The notes under the pieces were generated by a model. The model saw only the letters and a list, made by a program, of their open reading frames with translations. It did no database searches and was not told the DNA's origin. Shown in pieces: positions 41,503-51,455 of a stretch of 64,000 bases of DNA (position 1 is the first letter of the stretch; the number at the start of each line of letters is the position of its first letter). Source of the DNA: SVTX01 sp051867975. Lineage in GTDB: Bacteria > Bacillota > Clostridia > Oscillospirales > CAG-272. Both the position numbers and the translations under genes were made by a program. Where the stretch lies: NCBI GenBank assembly GCA_051867975.1, contig JBJDZM010000079.1:47674-111673 (forward strand). The letters are read 5' to 3'.

Positions 41503-42337
41503 CGGAAAGGCTATTTCAAAAGAGGTAAGGCAAGAAATTGCGGCTGATGTCGTAAAATTCAAAGAAAAATACAACTGTGCGCCGGGACTTGCGGTCATAA
41601 TCGTGGGGAGCGACCCTGCGTCGCAGGTATATGTCAGAAACAAGAAGAAGGCATGTGAGGAAGTCGGCTTTTACTCGGTGGGTTACGAATTGCCTGAGGA
41701 TGCGACACAGGAAGAACTTATTTCTCTTGTTGAGCGGTTGAATGATGATGAAAAGATACACGGAATTCTCGTTCAACTGCCATTGCCCAAGCATCTGAAT
41801 GAGACAGAGGTCTTGCTGAAAATAAAACCCGAAAAGGACGTCGATGCTTTCCATCCATACAATGTGGGCAAGATAATGATAGGGAATCACGACCTTTTGC
41901 CGTGTACTCCTGCAGGTGTTATGGTATTGCTCGAAAAATCAGGCATTGAAGTGTGCGGCAAAAAATGCGTTGTCATCGGTCGCTCCAACATCGTCGGCAA
42001 GCCCATGGCGATGCTCTTGCTTCATGCAAACGGAACCGTGACTATATGCCATAGCAGAACGCAAAATCTGAAAGAGATATGCCGTGAAGCTGATATACTT
42101 GTCGCTTCTATCGGCAAACCCGAATTTGTAAGGGGCGATATGGTGAAAGAGGGGGCTGTCGTTGTCGACGTCGGAATAAACAGACTTGAGAGCGGAAAGC
42201 TCGTCGGAGACGTTTGCTTCTCAGAGGTCGAGCCTAAGGCTTCATATATTACTCCCGTTCCCGGCGGTGTGGGTCCCATGACTATTACGATGCTGCTCAA
42301 AAACACGCTGACCGCGGCAAGCATTGCAAGGAGTTAA
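41486..42337 (+). CDS. folD: Methylenetetrahydrofolate dehydrogenase/cyclohydrolase
   Basis: A 283-residue bifunctional enzyme converting 5,10-methylene-THF to 10-formyl-THF with NADP. Motifs: VGSDPASQVYVRNKKKACEEVG with the catalytic lysine, VQLPLPKHLN, DVDAFHPYNVG, the cofactor loop VVIGRSNIVGKPMA and the end TPVPGGVGPMTI. ATG 41486 follows GGGAGACGGG and overlaps the end of lgt; the in-frame start 41465 lies further inside lgt. It shares the one-carbon pathway with glyA. Confidence 0.97.
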   Translation: MAKIIDGKAISKEVRQEIAADVVKFKEKYNCAPGLAVIIVGSDPASQVYVRNKKKACEEVGFYSVGYELPEDATQEELISLVERLNDDEKIHGILVQLPLPKHLNETEVLLKIKPEKDVDAFHPYNVGKIMIGNHDLLPCTPAGVMVLLEKSGIEVCGKKCVVIGRSNIVGKPMAMLLLHANGTVTICHSRTQNLKEICREADILVASIGKPEFVRGDMVKEGAVVVDVGINRLESGKLVGDVCFSEVEPKASYITPVPGGVGPMTITMLLKNTLTAASIARS

Positions 42338-42345
42338 TTTGAACA

Positions 42346-42825
42346 ATGGCAAAAACCGAGATAACAAACATGGTAATGGTGCAGGATAAGAGCACGGGAA
42401 AAGTTTTAGTACAGGAACGTGTCAAGAATTGGTGCGGAATAGCCTTCCCGGGCGGTCACATTGAACCCGACGAAAGCATTTATGACAGCGCGGTACGCGA
42501 GATAAAAGAGGAAACGGGACTTGATATTAAAGACCTGAAGCCGTGTGGATTTATGCATTGGTACAATAACAAAACAGAGGACAGATATTTCACGTATTTT
42601 TACAAGACACATAAATACAGCGGAGAACTTTTGGAGAGTACATGCGAAGGACGAGTCTTCTGGGCGGATATTGCCGATCTGCCGAATATGCCTCTTGCAT
42701 CGAATTTTATCGTGTATTTGGAAATGTTTCTTAATGATAAGTATTCCGAGGCATACTGCTCTTGGAATGAAGATATGAAGATAGATGAGACTTCCGATAA
42801 TCCGTGGGGAATTGTCTACAAATAG
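42346..42825 (+). CDS. NUDIX hydrolase
   Basis: A 159-residue hydrolase. The Nudix box GGHIEPDESIYDSAVREIKEETGLDI (about 36-61) fits GX5EX7REUXEEXGU fully. The layout resembles MutT/8-oxo-dGTP diphosphatase-like members, but the substrate is not fixed by sequence. It starts 8 nt after folD and is the last gene of the M16-lgt-folD run, followed by a terminator. Confidence 0.92.
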   Translation: MAKTEITNMVMVQDKSTGKVLVQERVKNWCGIAFPGGHIEPDESIYDSAVREIKEETGLDIKDLKPCGFMHWYNNKTEDRYFTYFYKTHKYSGELLESTCEGRVFWADIADLPNMPLASNFIVYLEMFLNDKYSEAYCSWNEDMKIDETSDNPWGIVYK

Positions 42826-42830
42826 TTTTT

Positions 42831-42865
42831 TGAGAGACTGCATTTCGGTGCAGTCCCTCATTTTT
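42831..42865 (+). terminator. Terminator after the nudix gene
   Basis: TGAG-A-GACTGCA pairs with TGCAGTC-C-CTCA, with one internal mismatch, then ATTTTTG. Confidence 0.85.
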
Positions 42866-42895
42866 GTCGAAGGTGTAAATAATCCCTTATTTTAC

Positions 42896-42924
42896 TTGAC
42901 AACCGCGTTAAAATAATGTATAAT
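42896..42924 (+). promoter_or_regulatory. miaB-mutSL operon promoter
   Basis: TTGACA (42896-42901) and TATAAT (42919-42924) are 17 nt apart. Its predicted start site is near 42931, which rules against the ATG at 42941 as the main start of miaB. Confidence 0.85.
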
Positions 42925-42964
42925 TACATAATCTATAAGTATGTCGAAAAGCAAAAGGATAAAT

Positions 42965-44398
42965 ATGAAAGAATACAGAATTTTGCCCGAGAGCGAGATG
43001 CTGAGGCAAAACGAATTTATTGATAAAGTCAGGGCGTTGAGCCTTGCAAAAGCCGAGGAGCAGGGGCATCCACTACGAGCATATGTGCAGACCTTCGGTT
43101 GTCAGCAAAACGAGGCGGACAGCGAAAAGATTGCCGGAATGTGCGTTGCCATGGGCTATGAAATATGCACAGAGCCGACTTCTGCCGACCTCATAATGGT
43201 CAACACCTGCGCGATACGCGAACACGCCGAGAAGAGAGCGCTCTCGATTATAGGTCAGTATAAGCACCTCAAAGCCTCAAAGCCCGATATGCTTATCGGT
43301 GTCTGCGGCTGCATGGTAACACAGGAACACAGAAAAGAGAGCATAAAGCACAGTTACCCATACGTCGATTTCGTACTCGGCACATCCTCGCTCCACAGGC
43401 TTCCCGAACTAATTTACACAAAGATACAAAAGGGAAAGAGACTCTATTGCCCCGAGGAAAAGGAGTATCTTGTTGCCGAGGGGTTGCCGGTGTACCGTGA
43501 ATCGAGTTACCGCGCGTGGGTTTCGATAATGTACGGTTGCAACAATTTCTGCACTTATTGCATCGTGCCTTACGTACGCGGACGAGAGCGCAGCCGCCGT
43601 CCCGAGGATATAATCAAAGAGGTCAGAGAACTTGTCGAGAGCGGTTACAAGGACATCACGCTTCTCGGTCAGAACGTCAATTCATACGGAAAAGATGCAA
43701 AGAGCGACGACGGGGAGGTCTATGATTTTGCAGACCTTCTCAGGGATATTGACAAAATAGAGGGCGACTATTACATTCGATTTATGACGAGTCACCCGAA
43801 GGATGCGTCAAGCAAGCTTATTGACGTTATCGCTGACTCAAAGCACATAGCGCATCAATTTCACCTGCCTATGCAATCGGGAAGTGACAAGGTACTGAAG
43901 GAAATGAACCGTCATTACGATACGGCAAAATATCTTGGCACCGTGGAATATCTGCGCCGAAAAATTCCCGATATCACGATATCGTCCGATATCATCGTCG
44001 GATTTCCGGGAGAGACCGAAGAGGATTTTGAGTGTACGCTTGAAATGCTCAAAAAGGTGCGCTTCGACATGACGTACTCATTTATCTACTCGCCGAGAAA
44101 AGGTACTCCGGCGGCGGAAATGGAATGTCAGATTCCCGAGGACGTCAAGGGCGAGAGATTTAACCGACTCCTGACACTTCAAAATGACATCGCACTTGAA
44201 AAAAACAAGCCGATGGAAGGTAAGATAATAAAAGTGCTATGCGACGGACCGAGCAAGAACAACGACAATGTATATTCGGGACGAAGTGAGGGAAATAAAA
44301 TAGTGTTGTTTGACGGAAACGACGACGACATCGGCAAATTCGTCGAGCTGAAAATTACACGCGCCGAGACCTTTGCACTCTACGGTGAAAAAATTTGA
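42965..44398 (+). CDS. miaB: tRNA ms2i6A methylthiotransferase MiaB
   Basis: A 477-residue radical-SAM enzyme adding methylthio to i6A37 of tRNA. The UPF0004 domain has QTFGCQQNEADSE and NTCAIREHAEKRA. The radical-SAM cluster is YGCNNFCTYCIVPYVRGRERSR. The TRAM domain is at the C-terminus (about 410-477). ATG 42965 follows AAAAGGAT; ATG 42941, in frame, has no ribosome-binding site and lies about 10 nt from the predicted transcription start. It opens the run ylbF-mutS-mutL-tgt, a common Clostridia order. Confidence 0.95.
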   Translation: MKEYRILPESEMLRQNEFIDKVRALSLAKAEEQGHPLRAYVQTFGCQQNEADSEKIAGMCVAMGYEICTEPTSADLIMVNTCAIREHAEKRALSIIGQYKHLKASKPDMLIGVCGCMVTQEHRKESIKHSYPYVDFVLGTSSLHRLPELIYTKIQKGKRLYCPEEKEYLVAEGLPVYRESSYRAWVSIMYGCNNFCTYCIVPYVRGRERSRRPEDIIKEVRELVESGYKDITLLGQNVNSYGKDAKSDDGEVYDFADLLRDIDKIEGDYYIRFMTSHPKDASSKLIDVIADSKHIAHQFHLPMQSGSDKVLKEMNRHYDTAKYLGTVEYLRRKIPDITISSDIIVGFPGETEEDFECTLEMLKKVRFDMTYSFIYSPRKGTPAAEMECQIPEDVKGERFNRLLTLQNDIALEKNKPMEGKIIKVLCDGPSKNNDNVYSGRSEGNKIVLFDGNDDDIGKFVELKITRAETFALYGEKI

Positions 44399-44422
44399 TA
44401 ATTACAGAAAAGGGAAAACAAA

Positions 44423-44803
44423 ATGAGCATATATGAACTTGCTGCCGAGCTTGGAAAGGCTATCGGTCAGGACGAAAGAATGATAAGAATGGAAAAGGCA
44501 AAGGAAGCCTATGAGTCAAGCGAGAAAATCGGAAATCTTATGATGGAGTACGGTATACAGCAGCAGGCTCTCACAACTATGGGAGACGGCGAGCAGATCG
44601 ACACCGATGCGCTCACGAGAATTCAGGACAGAATCGACGAGATATACGCTGAAATCACGGCAGACCCGATATTCAAAGAGCTTGATGAGGCACAGAACGC
44701 AGTTAACGCGCTTATGGAAACGGTCAATAATACGATAATGTTCAACGCCACGGGAAAGACGCCCTGCACACACGACTGCTCGTCGTGCAGCGGTTGCCAT
44801 TGA
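44423..44803 (+). CDS. YlbF/YmcA-family protein with C-terminal cysteine cluster
   Basis: A 126-residue helical protein of the YlbF (Com_YlbF, RicF) family. Bacillus relatives form a complex with YmcA and YaaT that carries iron-sulfur clusters and affects RNase Y-dependent mRNA processing and competence/sporulation. The helical body (about 1-110) is followed by CTHDCSSCSGCH at the end, five cysteines likely to bind a cluster. The same CTHDCSSCS occurs at the N-terminus of the Mrp protein at 36271. The place between miaB and mutS is conserved in Clostridia. RNase Y is encoded at 54856. Confidence 0.85.
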   Translation: MSIYELAAELGKAIGQDERMIRMEKAKEAYESSEKIGNLMMEYGIQQQALTTMGDGEQIDTDALTRIQDRIDEIYAEITADPIFKELDEAQNAVNALMETVNNTIMFNATGKTPCTHDCSSCSGCH

Positions 44804-44840
44804 TTCAATCACTAAATTACAAAAAGCGAGGTCAAGACTT

Positions 44841-47435
44841 ATGACTCCGATGATGGAGCAATATTTCGAGATAAAAAAGCAATACAAGGACTATCTTCTT
44901 TTTTACCGTCTCGGTGACTTTTACGAGATGTTTTTTGACGATGCCATCATAGCCTCGCGCGCGCTTGAATTGACTCTGACAGGACGTGATTGCGGTGAAA
45001 AGGAGAGAGCGCCTATGTGCGGAGTTCCGTTTCATTCGGTCGATACCTACATCGGCAGACTTATTGAACAGGGCTACAAGATAGCAATCTGTGAGCAGAT
45101 GGAAAATCCCGCAGAAGCGAAGGGAATAGTCAAGCGCGATGTTATTAGAGTCATTACGCCGGGAACGCTTATCGAATCCGACCTTTTGTCGGATAAGAAA
45201 AACAACTATCTCTGCTCGCTCTACCTCGGAGAATTTGAATACGGAGTTTGCTTCTGCGATATTTCAACCGCCGAGATATACGCTACCTCTTTTTCGGGCG
45301 ATGAAATGGACTCAAAGCTTCAAAATGAGCTTGGGACCTATTCTCCGGTTGAGGTCGTTACAAACCTGAATAGTGCGAAGTTTGCGGATGTGGCGAAATT
45401 TATCGAGGGCAGACTCGGGGCGATGCTTAATGACAGTCAGTATAAGAGATTTGAATATGACTCTTGTCTTGAAAGAGTAAAAAATCAGTTTGCGGATACG
45501 CTTCGTGAGGACGATACGGCGGATAAGGCTATCGTCTGCGCGGTCGGTGCTATGCTTGATTATATTCGCGACACCCAGAAAAAGGACATCTCGTATATAA
45601 ATAAGCTGAGCCTTTACTCAAACGGTCAGTATCTTGAGCTTGATGTCAATACAAGAAGAAATCTTGAGCTTACCGAATCGCTCAGAACAAAAGAGAAAAA
45701 AGGCACTTTGCTTTGGGTGCTTGATAAGACTCGTTCGTCTATCGGCGCGCGGCTTTTGCGCAAATGGATAGAGCACCCGCTTATAAACGTCTCTCAGATA
45801 GTCCGCAGACAGAACGCCATTGAAGAGCTTTATAACAATTTCATGCTCCGCGAGCAGATATCCGAGCTTCTTGATGAGGTGCTTGACCTCGAACGTCTTA
45901 TGACGAAGATAGTTTACGGAACGGCAAATGCGAGAGATCTCTGCGCCGTTGCAGACAGTACCCGTATCCTCCCCGAGCTTAAAAAGCTCATAGGAGAATG
46001 TAATTCAAATGAACTGCAAAGCATACATGCAGAGCTCGATACTCTGGAAGACGTCTGCTCTCTCATAGACCGTTCGATCTCAAAGGATGCGCCCATGACC
46101 GTTCGAGAGGGCGGAATGATTCTCGACGGATATAATGAGCAGGTCGACGAATACAGAAAGATAATCGACCATGGGGATGAGTGGCGCGAGCAGATTGCTC
46201 AAAACGAGAGAGAAGCCACCGGAATCAAGATGCTCAAGGTCGGTTACAACCGTGTTTTCGGCTTTTACATAGAGGTAACGAAATCGCAGATATCTTTAGT
46301 GCCGGACAGATACATAAGAAAACAGACACTGTCAAATTGCGAGAGATATATCACGGAAGAACTCAAAGAAATGGAAGCCAAGGTGCTTGGTGCATCGGAC
46401 AAGCTTTGTCAGCTTGAATATGACCTTTTCTGCGAGATACGCACGATAGTTGCCGAAAACAGTACGAGAATTCAGAAGGCTGCCGCACTCGTAGCAGAGA
46501 TAGACGCTTATTACAGTCTTTCCACCGTTGCGGCGAAGAACAGATATGTCAGGCCCGAGGTCAATTCGACCGATGAACTGATCATCAAGGACGGTCGTCA
46601 CCCCGTTGTCGAGCAGTTTGTCAAGGACAGTTATTTTGTACCAAACGATACCTGTCTCAATCTTAAAACCGACCGATTGCTTTTGATAACAGGTCCCAAT
46701 ATGGCAGGAAAATCGACGTACATGCGTCAGGTCGCGCTCATAACGCTTATGGCGCAGATTGGTTCGTTCGTTCCTGCCGCGGAAGCGACTGTCGGAATAG
46801 TTGATAAGATGTTTACACGTGTCGGAGCATCCGATGACCTCGCCTCGGGACAGTCTACGTTTATGCTTGAGATGAACGAGGTAGCGTATATTCTCCGCAA
46901 CGCAACGAGAAAGAGCCTTATCATTTATGACGAGGTCGGACGCGGAACATCAACCTTCGACGGAATGAGTATTGCGCGCGCAATCGTTGAATATACCGCA
47001 GGCAGAAAGATAGGAGCAAAGACACTGTTTGCAACTCACTACCACGAGCTTACAAGCATGGAAAATGAGTTTGAGGGTATCGTCAACTACAATATTGCCG
47101 CCAAAAAGCGCGGAGATAACATCACGTTCCTTCGAAAAATTGTGAGAGGCTCGACAGATGACAGCTACGGAATTGAGGTCGCAAAGCTTGCGGGACTCCC
47201 GAATGAGGTCATAAAGAGAGCGAAAGAGGTTCTTGCATCCGTTGAAGAGAGCGCGAAAAACATCAAGCTCACCGACAGAGAAGAAAAGACGCATGAAAAG
47301 GACGAAAGCCTTATCAGCTTTGACGATCTTGTCAATGAGCAGGTAATAGAAGAGATAAAGAACACAGATATCAATACGCTATCACCTTACGAGTGTATGA
47401 CGATGGTGTTCAATTGGAAAAAGAGACTTGGATGA
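44841..47435 (+). CDS. mutS: DNA mismatch repair protein MutS
   Basis: An 864-residue mismatch sensor. The N-terminal mismatch-binding motif FYRLGDFYEMF (about 21-31) carries the stacking Phe and Glu. Connector, lever and clamp domains follow, then the ATPase with Walker A GPNMAGKSTYMRQ (about 617-629) and Walker B IYDEVGRGTSTFDG. The C-terminal helix-turn-helix is in SPYECMTMVFNWKKRL. GCGAGG lies upstream. It sits immediately upstream of mutL, so mismatch repair is operonic. Confidence 0.97.
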   Translation: MTPMMEQYFEIKKQYKDYLLFYRLGDFYEMFFDDAIIASRALELTLTGRDCGEKERAPMCGVPFHSVDTYIGRLIEQGYKIAICEQMENPAEAKGIVKRDVIRVITPGTLIESDLLSDKKNNYLCSLYLGEFEYGVCFCDISTAEIYATSFSGDEMDSKLQNELGTYSPVEVVTNLNSAKFADVAKFIEGRLGAMLNDSQYKRFEYDSCLERVKNQFADTLREDDTADKAIVCAVGAMLDYIRDTQKKDISYINKLSLYSNGQYLELDVNTRRNLELTESLRTKEKKGTLLWVLDKTRSSIGARLLRKWIEHPLINVSQIVRRQNAIEELYNNFMLREQISELLDEVLDLERLMTKIVYGTANARDLCAVADSTRILPELKKLIGECNSNELQSIHAELDTLEDVCSLIDRSISKDAPMTVREGGMILDGYNEQVDEYRKIIDHGDEWREQIAQNEREATGIKMLKVGYNRVFGFYIEVTKSQISLVPDRYIRKQTLSNCERYITEELKEMEAKVLGASDKLCQLEYDLFCEIRTIVAENSTRIQKAAALVAEIDAYYSLSTVAAKNRYVRPEVNSTDELIIKDGRHPVVEQFVKDSYFVPNDTCLNLKTDRLLLITGPNMAGKSTYMRQVALITLMAQIGSFVPAAEATVGIVDKMFTRVGASDDLASGQSTFMLEMNEVAYILRNATRKSLIIYDEVGRGTSTFDGMSIARAIVEYTAGRKIGAKTLFATHYHELTSMENEFEGIVNYNIAAKKRGDNITFLRKIVRGSTDDSYGIEVAKLAGLPNEVIKRAKEVLASVEESAKNIKLTDREEKTHEKDESLISFDDLVNEQVIEEIKNTDINTLSPYECMTMVFNWKKRLG

Positions 47436-47453
47436 TAAAAGGAGAATGATACC

Positions 47454-49580
47454 GTGTCAAAGATAAATCTTCTTTCCTTTGAGGTGGCAAACCTCATTGC
47501 CGCGGGGGAGGTCGTTGACAGACCTGCCTCGGCAATCAAGGAAATGATCGAAAATTCAATAGATGCGGGAGCGCGGCATATCACCGTCGAGATACAGAAC
47601 GGCGGAATTACCTTCATGCGCATCTCCGACGACGGATGCGGAATGGAGCCTGATGACCTTCCTTTGTCGGTCAAACGCCATGCGACAAGTAAGATAAGAA
47701 GTGCGGAAGACCTTGACGGCATATGTACGCTCGGATTCAGGGGCGAGGCTTTAGCCGCAATTTCAGCAGTTGCAGATGTCAGAATAATCTCAAAAACGCA
47801 CGATGCCGCAATCGGAGCCGAATTTGAGATACATTACGGTGAGCCTATGGGCGTTGTCGAGCGAGGATGCTCAAACGGAACCACAATTATCGTTGAAAAT
47901 CTTTTTGCAAACGTCCCTGCAAGGCGTAAGTTTTTGAAAAAAGACGTGACAGAGACCACTGCAGTATGCGCGAATGTTGAAAGGGTAGCACTGTCTCACC
48001 CTGAGATAGCGTTCAGACTTATCTGTGACGGTCAAGTCAAGCTCGAAACCGCAGGCGACGGAAAACTGATGAGCGCGATATATGCGGTATTCGGCAGAGA
48101 TTTTGCTAACCGTCTTATCGAGGTCAACGGAGAATATGACGGAATCACGGTAAGCGGATATATCGGCAGGTCAGACAATGTCAAAGGAAATCGAAACTAC
48201 GAGATATTTTATATAAACAGGCGTTATATAAAGAGCAGAACTGCCGGGGCAGCAATAGAGCAGGCATACACGTCGTATATGCCGAGCGAGAAATTCCCCG
48301 TATGCGTGCTGTCTTTGTCACTTAACCCGAGCAGAGTCGATGTCAATGTGCATCCTGCCAAGCTTGAGGTCAAGTTTTCAAATGAAAAGCCTGTATTTGA
48401 GGCGATATATTACAGCGTAAGGCAGGCTCTTGAAGATAATACCTCGCGTCCTGAAATAGTCGTGCAGAAAAATTCGGGTGTTCGTATGTCCGATGCTTTC
48501 GTGCCGGTTGAAAGAGAGCAATCTCTCAAGTCGCGTCAAATCAAGATCGATACGGTCACGGAGAATGAAAAGACCGTGACAAAGCCGCAGAATATTCCGT
48601 ATACGTCTCCCATTGAAGAAAGAAAATTTTACGAAGAGAGAAAGGAAGACAAAAATAACGCAACAGAAGAGAACGCAACTCAAAAGAAATTCAAACTTCC
48701 TTCCTCGGCAGAGTATATAAGAAATTACATGCTGACGACAGATGAGGAGCGTGAGAAATTCGACAGAGAGATGAAAGAGCCGCTCGACATTGAAGAAATG
48801 CGGAAAAAACCTGCTTTTGTCGAGTTTGAGAAAATGATTGAGAGAAGAAATCCGATAAATACGGTTAATTCTCAGCCGAACGTCAAGGCTTCTTCGCAAA
48901 CTGCACTTACAGGTAACAAAACCGATGTGTTCACACGCGATAACATAAAACAATATGAAAAGCCGGCAGGAATTCCTCAAAAAGTGAATATTCAGACCGA
49001 GGCGCAATACAGAATAATCGGTGAAGCCTTTAATTCGTACATAATCGCAGAGGTTGGAGAGAAACTGCTTCTTATTGATAAGCACGCAGCGCATGAACGG
49101 ATAATATTCGAGCAATTAAAGGCGAATATGTATTCTGCCGATGTCCCATCCCAGCTTTTGATGCTGCCGATTGAGGTGATGCTTATGAGCGACGAGGTTT
49201 CTGCCATTGAGGAATACCGGCGTGAGATCGAGTCCGTGGGATTTGATTTCACAACCTCAAGAAATTCGGTTTTGGTAAATTCCTTGCCGATGGGAATAGA
49301 GCAAGATGCTGTTTCGGATATGTTTACGGTGATGGCGGACAGAATAAAGAACGGTACCGGAAGTGTGGACATCACGAGAAATATCGTGTTTGAAAAAGCG
49401 CTTTATCAGGCATCGTGCAAGGCGGCGATCAAGGCAGGCAGGGAATATCCCGATGAGAATCAAAAATGGATAGTCGATAAGCTCATGCAAATTCCGGACA
49501 TAACCTTCTGTCCGCACGGACGTCCCGTAGCAATGGAGCTGACAAAGAAAAATATCGACAGACAATTTGAAAGAACTTAA
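47454..49580 (+). CDS. mutL: DNA mismatch repair endonuclease MutL
   Basis: A 708-residue MutL. The N-terminal GHKL ATPase (about 1-330: ENSIDAGA, DDGCGM, TLGFRGEAL) is followed by a long polar linker (about 340-520). The C-terminal domain has the nuclease motif DKHAAHERIIFE (usual form DQHA, here DK) and CPHGRP near the end, so it should nick DNA itself, as expected in bacteria without MutH. The start is GTG 47454, preceded by AAAGGAG. It lies 18 nt after mutS. Confidence 0.96.
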   Translation: MSKINLLSFEVANLIAAGEVVDRPASAIKEMIENSIDAGARHITVEIQNGGITFMRISDDGCGMEPDDLPLSVKRHATSKIRSAEDLDGICTLGFRGEALAAISAVADVRIISKTHDAAIGAEFEIHYGEPMGVVERGCSNGTTIIVENLFANVPARRKFLKKDVTETTAVCANVERVALSHPEIAFRLICDGQVKLETAGDGKLMSAIYAVFGRDFANRLIEVNGEYDGITVSGYIGRSDNVKGNRNYEIFYINRRYIKSRTAGAAIEQAYTSYMPSEKFPVCVLSLSLNPSRVDVNVHPAKLEVKFSNEKPVFEAIYYSVRQALEDNTSRPEIVVQKNSGVRMSDAFVPVEREQSLKSRQIKIDTVTENEKTVTKPQNIPYTSPIEERKFYEERKEDKNNATEENATQKKFKLPSSAEYIRNYMLTTDEEREKFDREMKEPLDIEEMRKKPAFVEFEKMIERRNPINTVNSQPNVKASSQTALTGNKTDVFTRDNIKQYEKPAGIPQKVNIQTEAQYRIIGEAFNSYIIAEVGEKLLLIDKHAAHERIIFEQLKANMYSADVPSQLLMLPIEVMLMSDEVSAIEEYRREIESVGFDFTTSRNSVLVNSLPMGIEQDAVSDMFTVMADRIKNGTGSVDITRNIVFEKALYQASCKAAIKAGREYPDENQKWIVDKLMQIPDITFCPHGRPVAMELTKKNIDRQFERT

Positions 49581-49630
49581 ATAAAACCGCGGCATATTGT
49601 TCTATGCAGAGCGGATAAAGGAGCAAAGTT

Positions 49631-50767
49631 ATGTTTGAACTTTTAGCACAGGATGGAAGAGCGCGAAGAGGTGTTCTCCATACCGTACACGGAGATATAC
49701 AGACTCCCGTGTTTATGAATGTCGGCACGTGTGCCGCGATAAAGGGAGGCGTATCTACGGTCGAACTCAATGATATCGACTGTCAGGTCGAGCTTTCCAA
49801 CACATATCACCTTCACATCCGTCCGGGTGACAGACTTATTTATGAAATGGGCGGACTTCACAAATTCATGAATTGGCAAAAGCCGATATTGACCGATTCG
49901 GGCGGATTTCAGGTATTTTCGCTCGCTCAGCTTCGTAAGATAACCGAGGAGGGTGTAAGATTTCAGTCTCACGTCGACGGAAAAAAGATTTTCATGGGTC
50001 CCGAGGAAAGCATGCAAATACAGTCAAACCTCGCATCGACCATTGCAATGGCATTTGACGAGTGCATCGAAAACCCCGCACCGTATAAGTATGTCAAAGA
50101 TTCCATAGACAGGACGGCGCGTTGGCTTCAAAGATGCCGCACGGAGATGGACAGACTAAATTCGCTGCCTGAAACAATAAATAAAAACCAGATGCTTTTC
50201 GGTATCAATCAGGGCGGAACGTATGAGGACCTTCGAATAGAGCACATGCAGAGAATATCCGAGATAAACTGCGAAGGATATGCCATAGGCGGTCTTGCGG
50301 TCGGTGAGGAAACCGAGGAGATGTATCGCATAATCGATGCGGTTGAGCCGTTTATGCCGAAAAACAAGCCGAGGTATCTCATGGGTGTCGGAACGCCATG
50401 CAACATTCTTGAGGCGGTTCATCTCGGCGTGGATTTCTTCGACTGCGTAATGCCTTCGAGAAATGCGCGTCACGGAAACCTTTTCACATGGGAGGGAAAA
50501 ATGAATATCTGTAATGAAAAATATGCGAAGGACCCGAGACCTATCTCAATGTCGTGCGACTGTCCCGCTTGTCGAAATTACAGCCGTTCCTATATAAGAC
50601 ACCTTATAAAGGCTAAGGAATCGCTCGGAATGAGACTTGCGGTCGTTCACAACCTTTATTTCTACAACAATCTGACAAGAAAAATAAGAGAAGCCCTCGA
50701 CGGTGGATATTTTGAGAGCTTTTATCAGAAGTATCATATCGCTCTCGGAGAAAGAAATCCCGACTGA
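49631..50767 (+). CDS. tgt: Queuine/preQ1 tRNA-guanine transglycosylase
   Basis: A 378-residue enzyme exchanging guanine-34 for preQ1 in GUN tRNAs. Motifs: NTYHLHIRPG, LTDSGGFQVFSLAQLRKI with the catalytic aspartate region, GGLAVGE, VDFFDCVMPSRNARHG with the nucleophile aspartate, and the zinc site CDCPAC...HLI. GGAGC precedes the start. It follows mutL; queA and preQ1 synthesis genes are not in the window, so preQ1 may be salvaged or made elsewhere. Confidence 0.97.
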   Translation: MFELLAQDGRARRGVLHTVHGDIQTPVFMNVGTCAAIKGGVSTVELNDIDCQVELSNTYHLHIRPGDRLIYEMGGLHKFMNWQKPILTDSGGFQVFSLAQLRKITEEGVRFQSHVDGKKIFMGPEESMQIQSNLASTIAMAFDECIENPAPYKYVKDSIDRTARWLQRCRTEMDRLNSLPETINKNQMLFGINQGGTYEDLRIEHMQRISEINCEGYAIGGLAVGEETEEMYRIIDAVEPFMPKNKPRYLMGVGTPCNILEAVHLGVDFFDCVMPSRNARHGNLFTWEGKMNICNEKYAKDPRPISMSCDCPACRNYSRSYIRHLIKAKESLGMRLAVVHNLYFYNNLTRKIREALDGGYFESFYQKYHIALGERNPD

Positions 50768-50785
50768 CAGGTGACAAATAACAAT

Positions 50786-51454
50786 ATGATAAAGTACGTT
50801 ATATTTGATATGGACGGGACTCTTCTCGATACCGAGCCGTTTTATGAGCAGTCGTGGAACGAGACGGGCAAAAAGTGGGGCGTGGATGTTCGTGATATGT
50901 ATGCCGCATATGTATGCGGAAGACCGCTTGAGAGCATCAAGATCATCCTGAAAGAAAGATTCGGGGAAAATTTTGATTCCGAAGGCTTTATGTCCGAAAG
51001 AATGACACTCTACGCGTGTCTTGCCGAAAAAAACATGAAACTCAAAGCAGGGTGTACCGAGGTCCTTGATTTTCTCAGGGAACACGGTATTCCTTGTGCC
51101 GTTGCAACATCGACCGTATCTGACCTGACCTATTCTAATTTAGATAGAATGAATATACGTCAATTTTTCGACGCTGTCGTGACAGGTGACATGGTTGAAC
51201 ACGGAAAACCGTCACCGGACATCTTTACGGAAGCGGGAAGACGAATAGGTGCTGAAGCCGACGAATGCATTGTATGTGAGGATTCATACAGCGGCATTGA
51301 GGCGGCTTCTAACGCGAAAATGAAACCGGTCTTTATACCGGACAGACAACCGCCTACGGAGGAAACAAACAGGTTGGCATATGCTACGGTTGGCAGTCTG
51401 TTTGATGTTATAGAACTTATTAAAAAAGAAAATAAAAATAATTTTGGAGGTTAA
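50786..51454 (+). CDS. HAD-superfamily hydrolase (phosphoglucomutase-like)
   Basis: A 222-residue HAD hydrolase of the beta-phosphoglucomutase/phosphatase branch. Motif I is FDMDGTLLDTEP with the nucleophile aspartate, motif II VATSTVS, the lysine motif HGKPSPDIF, and motif III CIVCEDSYSGIEAA. A small helical cap lies between motifs I and II. The substrate is unknown. ATG 50786 is used with AGGTGA 11 nt upstream; GTG 50771 lacks its own site. It lies 18 nt after tgt and just before a small membrane-anchored gene. Confidence 0.9.
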   Translation: MIKYVIFDMDGTLLDTEPFYEQSWNETGKKWGVDVRDMYAAYVCGRPLESIKIILKERFGENFDSEGFMSERMTLYACLAEKNMKLKAGCTEVLDFLREHGIPCAVATSTVSDLTYSNLDRMNIRQFFDAVVTGDMVEHGKPSPDIFTEAGRRIGAEADECIVCEDSYSGIEAASNAKMKPVFIPDRQPPTEETNRLAYATVGSLFDVIELIKKENKNNFGG

Positions 51455-51455
51455 C

